Both the position numbers and the translations under genes were made by a program. Shown piece by piece: positions 17,840 through 26,781 of a stretch of 64,000 bases of DNA (position 1 is the first letter of the stretch; each line of letters starts with the position of its first letter). The DNA lies in assembly GCF_000968015.1 (NCBI RefSeq), contig NZ_LACH01000007.1, positions 1 through 64,000 of the forward strand, given 5' to 3'. The notes under the pieces are model-generated. The model searched no databases. It saw nothing but the letters and a program-made list of their open reading frames with translations, and was not told the origin of the DNA. Origin of the DNA: Pseudomonas fluorescens. Its GTDB lineage: Bacteria > Pseudomonadota > Gammaproteobacteria > Pseudomonadales > Pseudomonadaceae.

Positions 17840-18043
17840 TTAACTTGAGCCAGTTTTCAGAATCGAGCGATCCACCCGCACCGCCAACTCAGACTTCGCA
17901 GATTTAACCTCGAACGTCACACTGCCCCGCTTATCCACAACTCCTCGAGCAATCACCACACCCCCCTTGGACAACAACTCCAACGGCGCCCCCTTCAGCG
18001 ATTGCCCCGAAGCCAATTCCAGTTTCAATTTGATAGTCATCAT
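17840..18043 (-). CDS. 66-67-residue partner of the phospholipase-like gene, unknown function
   Basis: This small basic protein (MTIKLKLELASGQSLKGAPL... ending SILKTGSS) is rich in alternating hydrophobic and polar residues that look like a compact beta fold. It has no signal peptide, membrane segment or cysteine. Two adjacent ATGs (18043 and 18040) follow AAGGAG at 18048-18053. Either could start; the second has better spacing. It lies 11 bases after the stop of the larger gene and is surely co-transcribed. It could be an immunity, chaperone or adaptor protein for that product, but nothing in the sequence settles this. I do not recognise the family. Confidence 0.65.
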   Translation of the reverse strand: MMTIKLKLELASGQSLKGAPLELLSKGGVVIARGVVDKRGSVTFEVKSAKSELAVRVDRSILKTGSS

Positions 18044-18054
18044 CGATCTCCTTA

Positions 18055-19371
18055 TCAGGCAACGTTGCCAGTGGGTTTGTAATCCTTGAGCAGCAAATAA
18101 GTGCTCCAGCCCCACCAGTCGTCCACGGTGGCGGTGTCGTTCAGGTTGTTGACGTCCTTGCGTCGCAACACCTTGTCGCCCTCGACCTTGAACAGCGGCG
18201 AGAAATTACCCGTCGGGTTCAGCACCACTTGAAGATCAGGCAGTTTTTTCAACGCAGCAAAACTGCCGGCCGACGGTGCGATCCCGCTGAGGTACGCCGC
18301 GAACACTTCATCCGCAGACACCTGAACCGCCTGATTCACCTGGGTGCGATTGGCGCTGTCGATGGCGTCGAAGTAGCGCTTGTCCCCATACGCGTGCCAT
18401 TGATCGCCGTTGCCATTGCGCACATTAAGGCCGAACTTGCTGTCTTCGTCGTGCATGAAGCGCGTGATCAACGAACCCAGATCGCTCGGCGTGACCACCG
18501 CTGCCAATTGCTTGCGTGGCACTCGCAGGTGGCCGGCTGAAAACAGGTCGGTCAGGTAGTGATCAGCAAAAGCGTTCATCGCATAGGCCAGCTCCAACTG
18601 CTTTTCATCGCCGCTGGTGTGGGCCAGCACCGCTTGTTGGACTGCTACGGTGTGCCCGGCGATGTAAGCCAGCAGTGCCCATTCGGCGAAGTGATCGGCA
18701 TTGTTGGCGGCCAGTTTCAGGTAGCGCCCAAATGGGAACAGCGCCGAGACGACACTGCCGCCGCCGGTGATCTTGTTCCACTCTTCCGACAACGTATCAC
18801 CGAGGGCGTCATAGGCTTCGTGAGGTTGTTTACCGTCCATGATCGCCTGCTTGATCGCGGCGATTTCCTTTTGCATGACACCGAGGATCAGCCTGGCCTC
18901 AGCGTTAGAAGCATGCAGCACGGCCAGCGAGTTGAAGGCATTGGTAAAACGCTGGATTCGGTCGGCGGCCGTCGCGCCTTCGCTGATCGGTTGATCGGGA
19001 ATTCCATAAAAATCACCCCCCAGCGCAACGACCTGGCCGTAGGTCAGCGCCAGTCCATTGGGCAAATGCAGCTCCACTTGCGCAGCCGGGATAGCAGGTG
19101 CGTCCTTGACGAAACGCAGCAGGGTGCTGTCGCCGATGGCGGTGTGTTCGCCGCCCTCGAACCTCAGCTGTGGCTTGCCTTTCAGGGCTTTGCCGGAGGC
19201 TGTGGGTAGCGACGCGGGAAGGGGAGTCGTAGGGTTGTGATGATCTGCAATATGCAAGACCACGTGTTGGTTTTCCCCGATCAGAGGGATGCCATGTTCG
19301 GTAAAAAGATCATCCAGTTCGGCGATGACCTGTTTCGGTTTTTCCTTCGGTTGTGCGTGTAGACCTGACAT
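18055..19371 (-). CDS. Zinc-dependent phospholipase C/P1-nuclease-fold protein under predicted LexA control
   Basis: This 438-residue protein lacks a signal peptide. Its central region carries the zinc phospholipase C signature: H271-Y-L-T-D275 followed by His281, the same H-x3-D-x5-H spacing as His118, Asp122 and His128 of Bacillus cereus PLC. Other likely metal ligands are His227, Glu230, His240 and the MHDEDSKFG segment at 306-314. The related characterised protein I recall is P. aeruginosa PlcB, but assignment to that enzyme is tentative. The N-terminal 100 residues look like a separate beta-rich domain. A near-consensus SOS box and a strong promoter lie directly upstream, with AAGGAG before the ATG. 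Function is inferred: a DNA-damage-induced lipase or nuclease-fold enzyme, possibly released on lysis or delivered to rivals. Confidence 0.72.
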   Translation of the reverse strand: MSGLHAQPKEKPKQVIAELDDLFTEHGIPLIGENQHVVLHIADHHNPTTPLPASLPTASGKALKGKPQLRFEGGEHTAIGDSTLLRFVKDAPAIPAAQVELHLPNGLALTYGQVVALGGDFYGIPDQPISEGATAADRIQRFTNAFNSLAVLHASNAEARLILGVMQKEIAAIKQAIMDGKQPHEAYDALGDTLSEEWNKITGGGSVVSALFPFGRYLKLAANNADHFAEWALLAYIAGHTVAVQQAVLAHTSGDEKQLELAYAMNAFADHYLTDLFSAGHLRVPRKQLAAVVTPSDLGSLITRFMHDEDSKFGLNVRNGNGDQWHAYGDKRYFDAIDSANRTQVNQAVQVSADEVFAAYLSGIAPSAGSFAALKKLPDLQVVLNPTGNFSPLFKVEGDKVLRRKDVNNLNDTATVDDWWGWSTYLLLKDYKPTGNVA

Positions 19372-19410
19372 TTCTATCTCCTTGATATGTCGTCGGTACG
19401 ATCAAAAAAT

Positions 19411-19430
19411 AACTGTATGTATATACAGTC
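19411..19430 (-). promoter_or_regulatory. LexA (SOS) box
   Basis: CTGTATGTATATACAG matches the LexA consensus CTG-N10-CAG with an AT-rich core, and has only one core base off the E. coli CTGTATATATATACAG. It starts 40 bases before the start codon of the 18055-19371 gene and overlaps the expected transcription start of its promoter, the standard repressing position. Confidence 0.85.
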
Positions 19431-19436
19431 ATCTGG

Positions 19437-19464
19437 ATCATAGATGAGAAATTTCCTACGTCAA
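19437..19464 (-). promoter_or_regulatory. Sigma-70 promoter of the SOS cassette
   Basis: Read on the minus strand: -35 TTGACG (19459-19464), 16-base spacer, -10 TATGAT (19437-19442), with the LexA box immediately downstream. A strong promoter held down by LexA is typical of tightly switched SOS genes. Confidence 0.75.
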
Positions 19465-19511
19465 GAAAATACCTTTCCGACTCAAATTCTGCGGTTGGCG
19501 ATGAAATGCAG

Positions 19512-19551
19512 TTGACGGTTATTATTTAAGTTGTACGATGACCTACAACTT
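19512..19551 (+). promoter_or_regulatory. kdgD operon promoter with overlapping palindromic operator
   Basis: -35 TTGACG (19512-19517), 16-base spacer, -10 TACGAT (19534-19539). A perfect inverted repeat AAGTTGTA-N8-TACAACTT (19528-19535 and 19544-19551) covers the -10 and start point, as expected for a repressor. It is a good candidate site for the FCD/GntR regulator encoded at 16955-17704, whose own upstream region shares GTTGTACGAT. Confidence 0.65.
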
Positions 19552-19608
19552 CGGCGCAGGCTGAACGGTTTACTCACACACATACGTTGCTACCAGGGTG
19601 TTCGAATA

Positions 19609-20520
19609 ATGAATCCACAAGAACTGAAGTCCATCCTCTCTTCCGGTCTGCTGTCTTTCCCGGTTACCGATTTCAATGCTCAGGGCGACTTCCATCGCGC
19701 GGGCTACATCAAGCGTCTCGAATGGCTGGCCCCATACGGCGCCACGGCGTTGTTCGCCGCGGGCGGCACCGGTGAGTTCTTCTCTCTGGCGGCCAGCGAA
19801 TATTCGGAAATCATCAAGACTGCCGTCGACACCTGCGAAACCAGCGTGCCGATTCTGGCCGGCGTTGGCGGCTCGACGCGTCAAGCCATCGAATACGCAC
19901 AGGAAGCCGAGCGTCTGGGCGCCAAAGGCCTGTTGCTGCTGCCGCACTACCTGACCGAAGCTAGCCAGGATGGCGTTGCGGCCCACGTTGAAGCCGTGTG
20001 CAAGTCGGTAAAAATCGGCGTGGTGGTTTACAACCGCAACGTCTGCCGCCTGACCGCGCCGCTGCTGGAACGTCTGGCCGAGCGCTGCCCGAACCTGATC
20101 GGCTACAAGGATGGCCTGGGCGATATCGAGTTGATGGTGTCGATTCGTCGCCGCCTCGGTGATCGCTTCAGCTACCTGGGCGGTTTGCCGACCGCTGAAG
20201 TCTACGCCGCTGCCTATAAGGCGCTGGGCGTACCGGTCTACTCCTCGGCGGTGTTCAACTTCATCCCGAAAACCGCGATGGATTTCTACCACGCCATTGC
20301 CCGCGAAGATCACGCCACCGTCGGCAAGATCATCGACGACTTCTTCCTGCCGTACCTGGACATCCGTAACCGCAAAGCCGGTTACGCCGTGAGCATCGTC
20401 AAGGCCGGGGCAAAAATTGCCGGCTATGACGCAGGTCCTGTGCGTGCACCGCTGACCGATCTGCTGCCAGAAGAGTACGAAGCTCTGGCTGCGCTGATCG
20501 ACAAGCAAGGTGCGCAGTAA
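19609..20520 (+). CDS. kdgD: 5-dehydro-4-deoxyglucarate dehydratase (decarboxylating)
   Basis: This 303-residue enzyme of the DHDPS/NAL class I aldolase fold converts 5-dehydro-4-deoxyglucarate to 2,5-dioxopentanoate, releasing water and CO2. It shows GGTGEF (52-57), the catalytic Tyr141 in VVVYNRN and Schiff-base Lys167 in [10 protein letters not shown]. Length matches the family. The start at 19609 ([13 protein letters not shown]) gives the family N-terminus; the frame is open further upstream but that would run through the operator. It is the first gene of the galactarate block. A hairpin follows the stop, so expression may step down before the dehydrogenase gene. Confidence 0.93.
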   Translation: MNPQELKSILSSGLLSFPVTDFNAQGDFHRAGYIKRLEWLAPYGATALFAAGGTGEFFSLAASEYSEIIKTAVDTCETSVPILAGVGGSTRQAIEYAQEAERLGAKGLLLLPHYLTEASQDGVAAHVEAVCKSVKIGVVVYNRNVCRLTAPLLERLAERCPNLIGYKDGLGDIELMVSIRRRLGDRFSYLGGLPTAEVYAAAYKALGVPVYSSAVFNFIPKTAMDFYHAIAREDHATVGKIIDDFFLPYLDIRNRKAGYAVSIVKAGAKIAGYDAGPVRAPLTDLLPEEYEALAALIDKQGAQ

Positions 20521-20534
20521 CAACCCGATTAAAC

Positions 20535-20562
20535 AAGGCCGCTGAGTATTCAGCGGCCTTTT
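20535..20562 (+). terminator. Stem-loop between kdgD and the dehydrogenase gene
   Basis: AAGGCCGCTG-AGTATT-CAGCGGCCTT is followed by TTG. It looks like a partial intrinsic terminator inside the operon and would reduce expression of downstream genes relative to kdgD. Confidence 0.6.
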
Positions 20563-20579
20563 GCGTAAGGAGATTTGTT

Positions 20580-22025
20580 GTGGCTGATTCAAAGCGTTTC
20601 GATAACTACATCAACGGTGAATGGGTTGCGGGTAGCGATTACTCCACCAACATCAACCCGTCCGAATTGACCGACACCATTGGCGAGTACGCCAAGGCTG
20701 ATCTGGCTCAGGTTCACGCCGCCATCGACGCCGCTCGCGCCGCGTTCCCGGCCTGGTCGACGTCGGGCATCCAGGCTCGTCACGATTCACTGGATAAAGT
20801 CGGCAGCGAAATCCTTGCTCGCCGCGAAGAGCTCGGCATTTTGCTGGCTCGGGAAGAGGGCAAGACCCTGCCTGAAGCCATCGGCGAAGTGACCCGCGCC
20901 GGCAACATCTTCAAGTTCTTCGCCGGTGAATGCCTGCGCCTGTCCGGCGACTACTTGCCGTCGGTGCGTCCGGGTGTAAATGTTGAAGTGACTCGCGAAG
21001 CGCTGGGCGTGGTCGGTCTGATCACACCATGGAACTTCCCAATCGCGATCCCTGCGTGGAAAATCGCCCCAGCCCTGGCCTACGGCAACTGCGTCGTGCT
21101 GAAACCGGCTGATCTGGTGCCAGGTTGCGCTTGGGCGCTGGCTGAAATCATCTCTCGCGCAGGCTTTCCGGCCGGCGTGTTCAACCTGGTGATGGGCAGC
21201 GGTCGAGTGGTTGGCGATGCGCTGGTTCAGAGCCCGAAAATCGACGGCATCAGCTTCACCGGTTCCGTGGGCGTCGGTCGTCAGATCGCGGTCAGCTGCG
21301 TCTCGCGCCAGGCCAAGGTTCAGCTGGAAATGGGTGGCAAGAACCCGCAGATCATTCTCGACGACGCCGACCTCAAGCAAGCGGTCGAGCTGTCGGTACA
21401 GAGCGCGTTCTACTCCACCGGCCAGCGTTGCACCGCCTCGAGCCGCTTCATCGTCACCGCCGGGATTCACGACAAGTTCGTCGAAGCCGTGGCTGAGCGC
21501 ATGAAGTCGATCAAGGTCGGTCACGCGCTGAAAGCCGGCACCGACATCGGTCCGGTCGTCTCGCAAGCGCAGCTTGAACAGGACATGAAGTACATCGACA
21601 TCGGTCAGTCCGAAGGTGCACGTCTGGTCAGCGGCGGTGGTCTGGTGACCTGCGATACCGAAGGCTATTTCCTCGCGCCAACCCTGTTTGCCGACAGCGA
21701 AGCCGCGATGCGCATCAGCCGCGAAGAGATCTTCGGCCCGGTGGCCAACGTGGTTCGCGTGGCGGATTACGAGGCCGCGCTGGCCATGGCCAACGACACC
21801 GAATTCGGTCTGTCGGCGGGCATTGCCACCACGTCGTTGAAGTACGCCAACCACTTCAAGCGCCACTCCCAGGCCGGGATGGTGATGGTCAACCTGCCGA
21901 CGGCGGGCGTGGATTACCACGTTCCATTCGGTGGGCGTAAAGGTTCATCCTATGGTTCCCGCGAGCAAGGTCGCTACGCGCAAGAGTTCTACACCGTGGT
22001 GAAGACCAGCTACATCGGTTCGTAG
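20580..22025 (+). CDS. 2,5-dioxopentanoate (alpha-ketoglutarate semialdehyde) dehydrogenase
   Basis: This 481-residue aldehyde dehydrogenase oxidises the semialdehyde made by KdgD to 2-oxoglutarate with NAD(P), feeding the TCA cycle. Landmarks are Asn152 in TPWNFP, the general base Glu250 in QLEMGGKNP and catalytic Cys284 in GQRCTASSR. The cofactor-fold segment FTGSVGVGRQIA is also present. The start is GTG at 20580, with AAGGAG at 20567-20572 seven bases away. Substrate assignment comes from the neighbours, since ALDH family members look alike. Confidence 0.9.
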   Translation: MADSKRFDNYINGEWVAGSDYSTNINPSELTDTIGEYAKADLAQVHAAIDAARAAFPAWSTSGIQARHDSLDKVGSEILARREELGILLAREEGKTLPEAIGEVTRAGNIFKFFAGECLRLSGDYLPSVRPGVNVEVTREALGVVGLITPWNFPIAIPAWKIAPALAYGNCVVLKPADLVPGCAWALAEIISRAGFPAGVFNLVMGSGRVVGDALVQSPKIDGISFTGSVGVGRQIAVSCVSRQAKVQLEMGGKNPQIILDDADLKQAVELSVQSAFYSTGQRCTASSRFIVTAGIHDKFVEAVAERMKSIKVGHALKAGTDIGPVVSQAQLEQDMKYIDIGQSEGARLVSGGGLVTCDTEGYFLAPTLFADSEAAMRISREEIFGPVANVVRVADYEAALAMANDTEFGLSAGIATTSLKYANHFKRHSQAGMVMVNLPTAGVDYHVPFGGRKGSSYGSREQGRYAQEFYTVVKTSYIGS

Positions 22026-22064
22026 CAGGAACCACTGCGGTATTGGCAACGATACCGCGTCCCC

Positions 22065-22164
22065 TGTAGGAGCGAGCCTGCTCGCGATGGTCTCGAGGTC
22101 GCGAAGTTCAGCCTGATGCCCAGCGTCATCGTTGACGACCATCGCGAGCAGGCTCGCTCCTACA
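22065..22164. repeat. REP pair (inverted, perfect 27-bp arms)
   Basis: TGTAGGAGCGAGCCTGCTCG... at 22065-22091 and its exact complement at 22138-22164. It lies inside the galactarate operon, between the dehydrogenase and MFS transporter genes. Confidence 0.9.
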
Positions 22165-22219
22165 AGGAACACAAAAAGATTCACCCGCGCATAAAAATAA
22201 TCAGTGGGAGTACATCTAC

Positions 22220-23587
22220 ATGCAAGCGACCAAGCCGACCCACGTCCGCTATTTGATTTTGCTCATGCTTTTTCTGGTGACCACGATCAACTACGCCGAC
22301 CGGGCTACCATCGCCATCGCGGGCTCCAGCCTGCAAAAAGACCTCGGCATCGACGCGGTCACTCTCGGTTTTATCTTCTCCGCATTCGGTTGGGCCTACG
22401 TGGCCGGGCAAATTCCCGGTGGCTGGTTGCTGGACCGTTTCGGCTCGAAAAAAATCTACGCGCTCAGCATCTTCACCTGGTCGTTGTTCACCGTGTTGCA
22501 GGGTTATGTCGGTGAGTTCGGCATGTCCACGGCGGTGGTTGCGCTGTTCATGCTGCGTTTCCTGGTGGGCCTGGCCGAAGCGCCATCCTTTCCCGGTAAC
22601 GCGCGCATCGTTGCGGCCTGGTTCCCGACCGCTGAACGCGGTACGGCATCTGCGATTTTCAACTCGGCGCAATACTTCGCCACGGTGCTGTTTGCGCCGC
22701 TGATGGGTTGGATCGTTTACAGCTTCGGCTGGCAGCACGTGTTCATCGTCATGGGCGTGATCGGCATCATCTTCTCGGGGATCTGGCTGAAGGTTATCCA
22801 CAGCCCGCGTCAGCATCCGATGATCAATGACGCCGAGTTCAAACACATCGCCGACAACGGCGGCATGGTCGACATGGACCAGGACAAAGGCAAAGGCAAA
22901 AAGGTCGACGGGCCGAAGTGGGACTACATCCGCCAGTTGCTGACCAACCGCATGATGCTCGGCGTGTATCTGGGGCAGTACTGCATCAACGGCATCACCT
23001 ACTTCTTCCTGACCTGGTTCCCGGTGTACCTGGTGCAAGAACGCGGCATGACCATCCTCAAGGCCGGTTTCATTGCCTCGTTGCCGGCGATCTGCGGCTT
23101 CATTGGTGGTGTGCTCGGCGGGGTGATTTCCGACTACTTGCTGCGTAAAGGCCATTCCCTGACCTTCGCTCGCAAGGCGCCGATCATTGCTGGCTTGCTG
23201 GTCTCCAGCAGCATCGTGGCCTGCAACTACGTTGACGTTGAATGGATGGTCGTCGGCTTCATGGCCCTGGCATTCTTCGGCAAAGGCGTGGGTGCGCTGG
23301 GTTGGGCCGTGGTGTCTGACACCTCGCCAAAACAGATCGCCGGTCTCAGCGGTGGCTTGTTCAACACCTTCGGCAACATCGCTTCGATCACCACCCCGAT
23401 TGTCATCGGCTACATCATCAGCTCCACCGGTTCGTTCAAATGGGCGCTGGTGTTTGTCGGTTGCAACGCACTGGTGGCAGTGTTCAGTTACCTGGTGATC
23501 GTTGGTCCGATCAAACGTGTGGTACTCAAGGAACCGCCAGTCAGCGGTCCTGAAACCAACAACAAATTGTCTCAAGCGCATTCCTGA
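22220..23587 (+). CDS. MFS sugar-acid transporter, GudP/GarP-like
   Basis: This 455-residue, 12-helix major facilitator of the anion:cation symporter family begins with the family-typical [20 protein letters not shown]. It has the MFS motif [12 protein letters not shown] after helix 2 and the stretch [20 protein letters not shown] seen in glucarate/galactarate porters. The long central loop is polar ([14 protein letters not shown]). It probably imports D-galactarate or D-glucarate by proton symport. It is in the operon between the dehydrogenase gene and garD. Confidence 0.88.
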   Translation: MQATKPTHVRYLILLMLFLVTTINYADRATIAIAGSSLQKDLGIDAVTLGFIFSAFGWAYVAGQIPGGWLLDRFGSKKIYALSIFTWSLFTVLQGYVGEFGMSTAVVALFMLRFLVGLAEAPSFPGNARIVAAWFPTAERGTASAIFNSAQYFATVLFAPLMGWIVYSFGWQHVFIVMGVIGIIFSGIWLKVIHSPRQHPMINDAEFKHIADNGGMVDMDQDKGKGKKVDGPKWDYIRQLLTNRMMLGVYLGQYCINGITYFFLTWFPVYLVQERGMTILKAGFIASLPAICGFIGGVLGGVISDYLLRKGHSLTFARKAPIIAGLLVSSSIVACNYVDVEWMVVGFMALAFFGKGVGALGWAVVSDTSPKQIAGLSGGLFNTFGNIASITTPIVIGYIISSTGSFKWALVFVGCNALVAVFSYLVIVGPIKRVVLKEPPVSGPETNNKLSQAHS

Positions 23588-23598
23588 GGAGCGGCGTC

Positions 23599-25152
23599 AT
23601 GCAGTTGATTGAACATTCCGACTCGCCGCGCTACATCCGCCTGCACGAGCGGGACAACGTAGTGATCGTAGTCAATGACCAAGGCGTGCCGGCCGGTACT
23701 GAATTTCCGGACGGCCTGGTCACCGTGGATTTCGTGCCACAGAGCCACAAGGTCACCCTGGAAGACATTCCCGAGGGCGGCCAGGTGATTCGTTACGGCC
23801 AGACCATCGGCTACGCGTTGCAGCCGATTCCGCGGGGCAGCTGGGTCAAGGAAGATCAACTGCGCATGCCCACCGCGCCACCGCTGGACAGCTTGCCGCT
23901 GTCCACCGAAGTGCCGGCGGCGCAGGCACCGCTGGAAGGCTTCACGTTCGAGGGTTATCGCAACGCCGACGGCACCGTCGGCACGCGCAATATTCTGGGG
24001 ATTACCACGACGGTTCAGTGCGTCACCGGCGTGCTGGACCATGCGGTCAAGCGCATCAAGGACGAGTTGCTGCCCAAGTATCCGCACGTCGATGACGTGG
24101 TCGCGCTGACCCACAGCTACGGCTGTGGCGTGGCGATTACCGCGACTGACGCGTACATCCCGATTCGTACCGTGCGCAACCTGGCGCGTAACCCGAACCT
24201 GGGGGGCGAAGCGTTGGTGATCAGCCTGGGCTGCGAAAAATTGCAGGCCGGGCAGGTGATGCACGAGAACGACAGTTCGGTGGATTTGAGCGATCCGTGG
24301 TTGTACCGCTTGCAGGATTCCAGTCACGGTTTCACCGAGATGATCGAGCAGATCATGGCGTTGGCCGAGACCCGTTTGAAGAAGCTCGATCAACGTCGCC
24401 GGGAAACCGTGCCGGCGTCCGAGCTGATTCTCGGCATGCAGTGCGGCGGCAGCGATGCGTTTTCCGGGATCACCGCCAACCCGGCGTTGGGCTATGCCTC
24501 GGACCTGCTGTTGCGCGCGGGTGCGACGGTGATGTTTTCTGAAGTTACCGAAGTGCGTGATGCGATTTACCTGCTGACGTCTCGTGCCGAAACTGAGGAA
24601 GTCGCTCAGGAACTGGTGCGCGAGATGGACTGGTACGACCGTTACCTCGCCAAGGGTGAAGCGGATCGTAGCGCCAACACTACGCCGGGCAACAAGAAGG
24701 GCGGGTTGTCGAACATTGTCGAGAAGTCCCTGGGCTCGATCGTCAAATCCGGCAGCAGCGCGATCAACGGGGTGCTTGGCCCTGGCGAGCGGTTCAAGCG
24801 TAAAGGGCTGATCTTCTGTGCGACCCCGGCCAGTGACTTTGTCTGCGGGACGTTGCAATTGGCGGCGGGAATGAACCTGCACGTGTTCACCACCGGGCGT
24901 GGTACGCCGTACGGTTTGGCGATGGCGCCGGTGGTGAAGGTGTCGACCCGGACTGAATTGGCGCAGCGCTGGCCGGACCTGATCGATATCGATGCCGGAC
25001 GGATTGCGACCGGACGGGCTTCGATTGAAGACCTTGGCTGGGAGTTGTTTCACTACTACCTGGACGTGGCCAGCGGCAAGAAGCAGACGTGGGCCGAGAA
25101 GCACAAGCTGCATAACGACATCACGCTGTTCAACCCGGCGCCCATCACCTAA
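23599..25152 (+). CDS. garD: Galactarate dehydratase
   Basis: This 517-residue member of the UxaA/GarD family dehydrates galactarate to 5-dehydro-4-deoxyglucarate, the KdgD substrate. The N-terminal SAF-like domain (residues about 1-100) precedes the catalytic part starting [19 protein letters not shown]. Conserved Cys/His segments include [16 protein letters not shown] and [20 protein letters not shown], which fit metal binding in this family. GAGG lies upstream of the ATG, 11 bases after the transporter stop. With the two enzymes upstream, it completes galactarate to 2-oxoglutarate. No separate glucarate dehydratase (gudD) is in the window. Confidence 0.92.
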   Translation: MQLIEHSDSPRYIRLHERDNVVIVVNDQGVPAGTEFPDGLVTVDFVPQSHKVTLEDIPEGGQVIRYGQTIGYALQPIPRGSWVKEDQLRMPTAPPLDSLPLSTEVPAAQAPLEGFTFEGYRNADGTVGTRNILGITTTVQCVTGVLDHAVKRIKDELLPKYPHVDDVVALTHSYGCGVAITATDAYIPIRTVRNLARNPNLGGEALVISLGCEKLQAGQVMHENDSSVDLSDPWLYRLQDSSHGFTEMIEQIMALAETRLKKLDQRRRETVPASELILGMQCGGSDAFSGITANPALGYASDLLLRAGATVMFSEVTEVRDAIYLLTSRAETEEVAQELVREMDWYDRYLAKGEADRSANTTPGNKKGGLSNIVEKSLGSIVKSGSSAINGVLGPGERFKRKGLIFCATPASDFVCGTLQLAAGMNLHVFTTGRGTPYGLAMAPVVKVSTRTELAQRWPDLIDIDAGRIATGRASIEDLGWELFHYYLDVASGKKQTWAEKHKLHNDITLFNPAPIT

Positions 25153-25167
25153 GACCGAGTCGCCTGC

Positions 25168-25242
25168 ATCGCGAGCAAGCTCGCTCCCACACTGATCGCG
25201 TGAACACTGGAGATCAAATGTGGGAGCGAGCTTGCTCGCGAT
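25168..25242. repeat. REP pair (inverted)
   Basis: ATCGCGAGCAAGCTCGCTCC... (25168-25191) and its complement (25219-25242) form 24-base arms directly after garD. Confidence 0.9.
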
Positions 25243-25320
25243 AGCGGTCTAACAGACGCCGGGGGACTTGCTGGCTTATCATTAGCCCCCTAACGACGCT
25301 CACCCAAGGTTACCCCCGGC

Positions 25321-26262
25321 ATGCTGGCTATCTTCCTCGAAACCCTGAATATCACCGCGCCGGTGTTTGCCATGCTGTTTCTGGGGGCGCTGCTCAAGCG
25401 CATCGACTGGATCAACGACAATTTCATCCACACCGCGTCGGCCCTGGTGTTCAACGTCACCATGCCGGCGTTGTTGTTTCTGGGCATCCTGCATGCCGAC
25501 CTGCACGCCGCGTTGCAACCGGCGCTGCTCATTTACTTCTCGCTGGCGACACTGGTGTGTTTTGCCATCGCCTGGGGCTGGGCGATCTGGAAGTGCCCGC
25601 GGGAAGATCGGGGGATTTACACCCAAGGCGCCTTTCGCGGCAACAACGGAGTCATCGGCCTTGCACTGGCGGCGAGCATGTACGGTGACTACGGGATATC
25701 CCTCGGTGCGATTCTTGCGGCGTTGGTCATCCTGTTTTACAACACGCTCTCGACCATTGTGCTGGCGGTGTACAGCCCGGTGATCAAGTCCGACCCTTGG
25801 AGTATCTGCAAAAGCGTAATGGTCAATCCGCTGATCATCAGTGTGTTTGCGGCGGCGCCGTTTGCCTACTTCAAGATCAGCTTGCCGGGATGGCTGGAGA
25901 CGTCCGGTCAATACCTGGCGCAAACCACCTTGCCGCTGGCGCTGATCTGCATTGGCGGCACGCTGTCGCTGGCGGCCCTGCGCAAAAGCGGCAACATGGC
26001 GCTGAGCTCAAGCCTGGTGAAGATGATCGGCCTGCCGGTTCTGGCGACGCTGGGGGCGTGGCTCTGGGGCTTTCGTGGTGCGGAGTTGGGAATTCTGTTC
26101 CTGTACTTCGGCAGCCCGACCGCTGCGGCCAGTTTTGTCATGGCTCGTCAGGCCAATGGCAATCATGAACTGGCGGCAGCGATCATCGTGATCACCACGT
26201 TGATGGCGGCGATCACCACCAACCTCGGGATCTTCCTGTTGCAGTGGGGCGGGTGGATTTAG
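25321..26262 (+). CDS. AEC (auxin efflux carrier) family transporter
   Basis: This 313-residue membrane protein has about ten hydrophobic segments and the two-repeat layout of the AEC/BASS-like fold. Marker stretches are FNVTMPALLFLGIL near helix 2, GAFRGNNGVIGLALAAS in the middle and LYFGSPTAAASFVMARQ near the end. Bacterial AEC members carry dicarboxylates or similar anions. A role for sugar-acid or dicarboxylate flux beside the galactarate operon is possible but not shown. It is separated from garD by a REP pair, so it probably has its own promoter. Confidence 0.85.
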   Translation: MLAIFLETLNITAPVFAMLFLGALLKRIDWINDNFIHTASALVFNVTMPALLFLGILHADLHAALQPALLIYFSLATLVCFAIAWGWAIWKCPREDRGIYTQGAFRGNNGVIGLALAASMYGDYGISLGAILAALVILFYNTLSTIVLAVYSPVIKSDPWSICKSVMVNPLIISVFAAAPFAYFKISLPGWLETSGQYLAQTTLPLALICIGGTLSLAALRKSGNMALSSSLVKMIGLPVLATLGAWLWGFRGAELGILFLYFGSPTAAASFVMARQANGNHELAAAIIVITTLMAAITTNLGIFLLQWGGWI

Positions 26263-26294
26263 CCCAGGGATTTTTTGTTGTTCTTCAGGGCCTC

Positions 26295-26367
26295 ATCGCG
26301 AGCAGGCTCACTCCTACAAAGTATGTGATCGACACAAAACCACTGTAGGAGTGAGCCTCCTCGCGAT
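26295..26367. repeat. REP pair (inverted, one mismatch)
   Basis: ATCGCGAGCAGGCTCACTCC... (26295-26318) faces TGTAGGAGTGAGCCTCCTCG... (26344-26367), between convergent genes. Compensating C-to-T/G-to-A changes relative to the common REP keep the arms paired. Confidence 0.85.
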
Positions 26368-26400
26368 AGCAATCGACTCGACACCCAAGATGTCTGGCGG

Positions 26401-26781
26401 TTACACAGGCTTCTGGTAACTATCGATCACTTCCTGCGCCGCGCGAAACGCATCGATGGCCGCCGGTACACCGGCATACACCGCGCAATGCAGCAGCGCT
26501 TCACGAATCTCTTCCACGGTGCAGCCATTGTTCAGCGCGCCGCGCACGTGACCTTTCAATTCCTGCGGGCACTTCAACGCGGTCAGGGCGGCGAGGGTGA
26601 TCAGACTGCGGGTATTCAATGGCAGGCCTTCGCGGTTCCAGACGCCGCCCCAGGCGTGCTCGTTGACGAAATCCTGCAGCGGTTGAGTGAACTCGGTGGC
26701 ATTGCCCAGCGCGCGGTCGACGAAGGCGTCGCCCATCACTTGGCGGCGCACTTCAACGCCAGGCTTTTTATCATCGGTCAT
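26401..26781 (-). CDS. Carboxymuconolactone decarboxylase family protein, PcaC-like
   Basis: This 126-residue protein closely matches the length and pattern of 4-carboxymuconolactone decarboxylase: VRRQVMGDAFVDRAL, FVNEHAWGGVWNREGLPLNTRSLIT, LKGHVRGALNNGCTVEEI and LLHCAVYAGVPAAIDAFRAA. PcaC decarboxylates gamma-carboxymuconolactone in protocatechuate breakdown. No other pca gene is nearby, so this may be a paralogue with another substrate. It overlaps the exchanger gene upstream by 4 bases (ATGA), so they form one transcription unit. Confidence 0.8.
   Translation of the reverse strand: MTDDKKPGVEVRRQVMGDAFVDRALGNATEFTQPLQDFVNEHAWGGVWNREGLPLNTRSLITLAALTALKCPQELKGHVRGALNNGCTVEEIREALLHCAVYAGVPAAIDAFRAAQEVIDSYQKPV

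Noticed and set aside
22181..23581. 466-codon minus-strand ORF opposite the MFS transporter
   Set aside because: Antisense shadow: His/Asp/Gln-rich and without membrane or enzyme motifs, while the plus-strand frame is a clear MFS protein.
16955..26262. Accessory block as an integrated genomic island
   Set aside because: No integrase, tRNA, direct-repeat att pair or transposase is visible at its edges. The block holds ordinary metabolic genes, so only the SOS cassette is treated as a likely local insertion.
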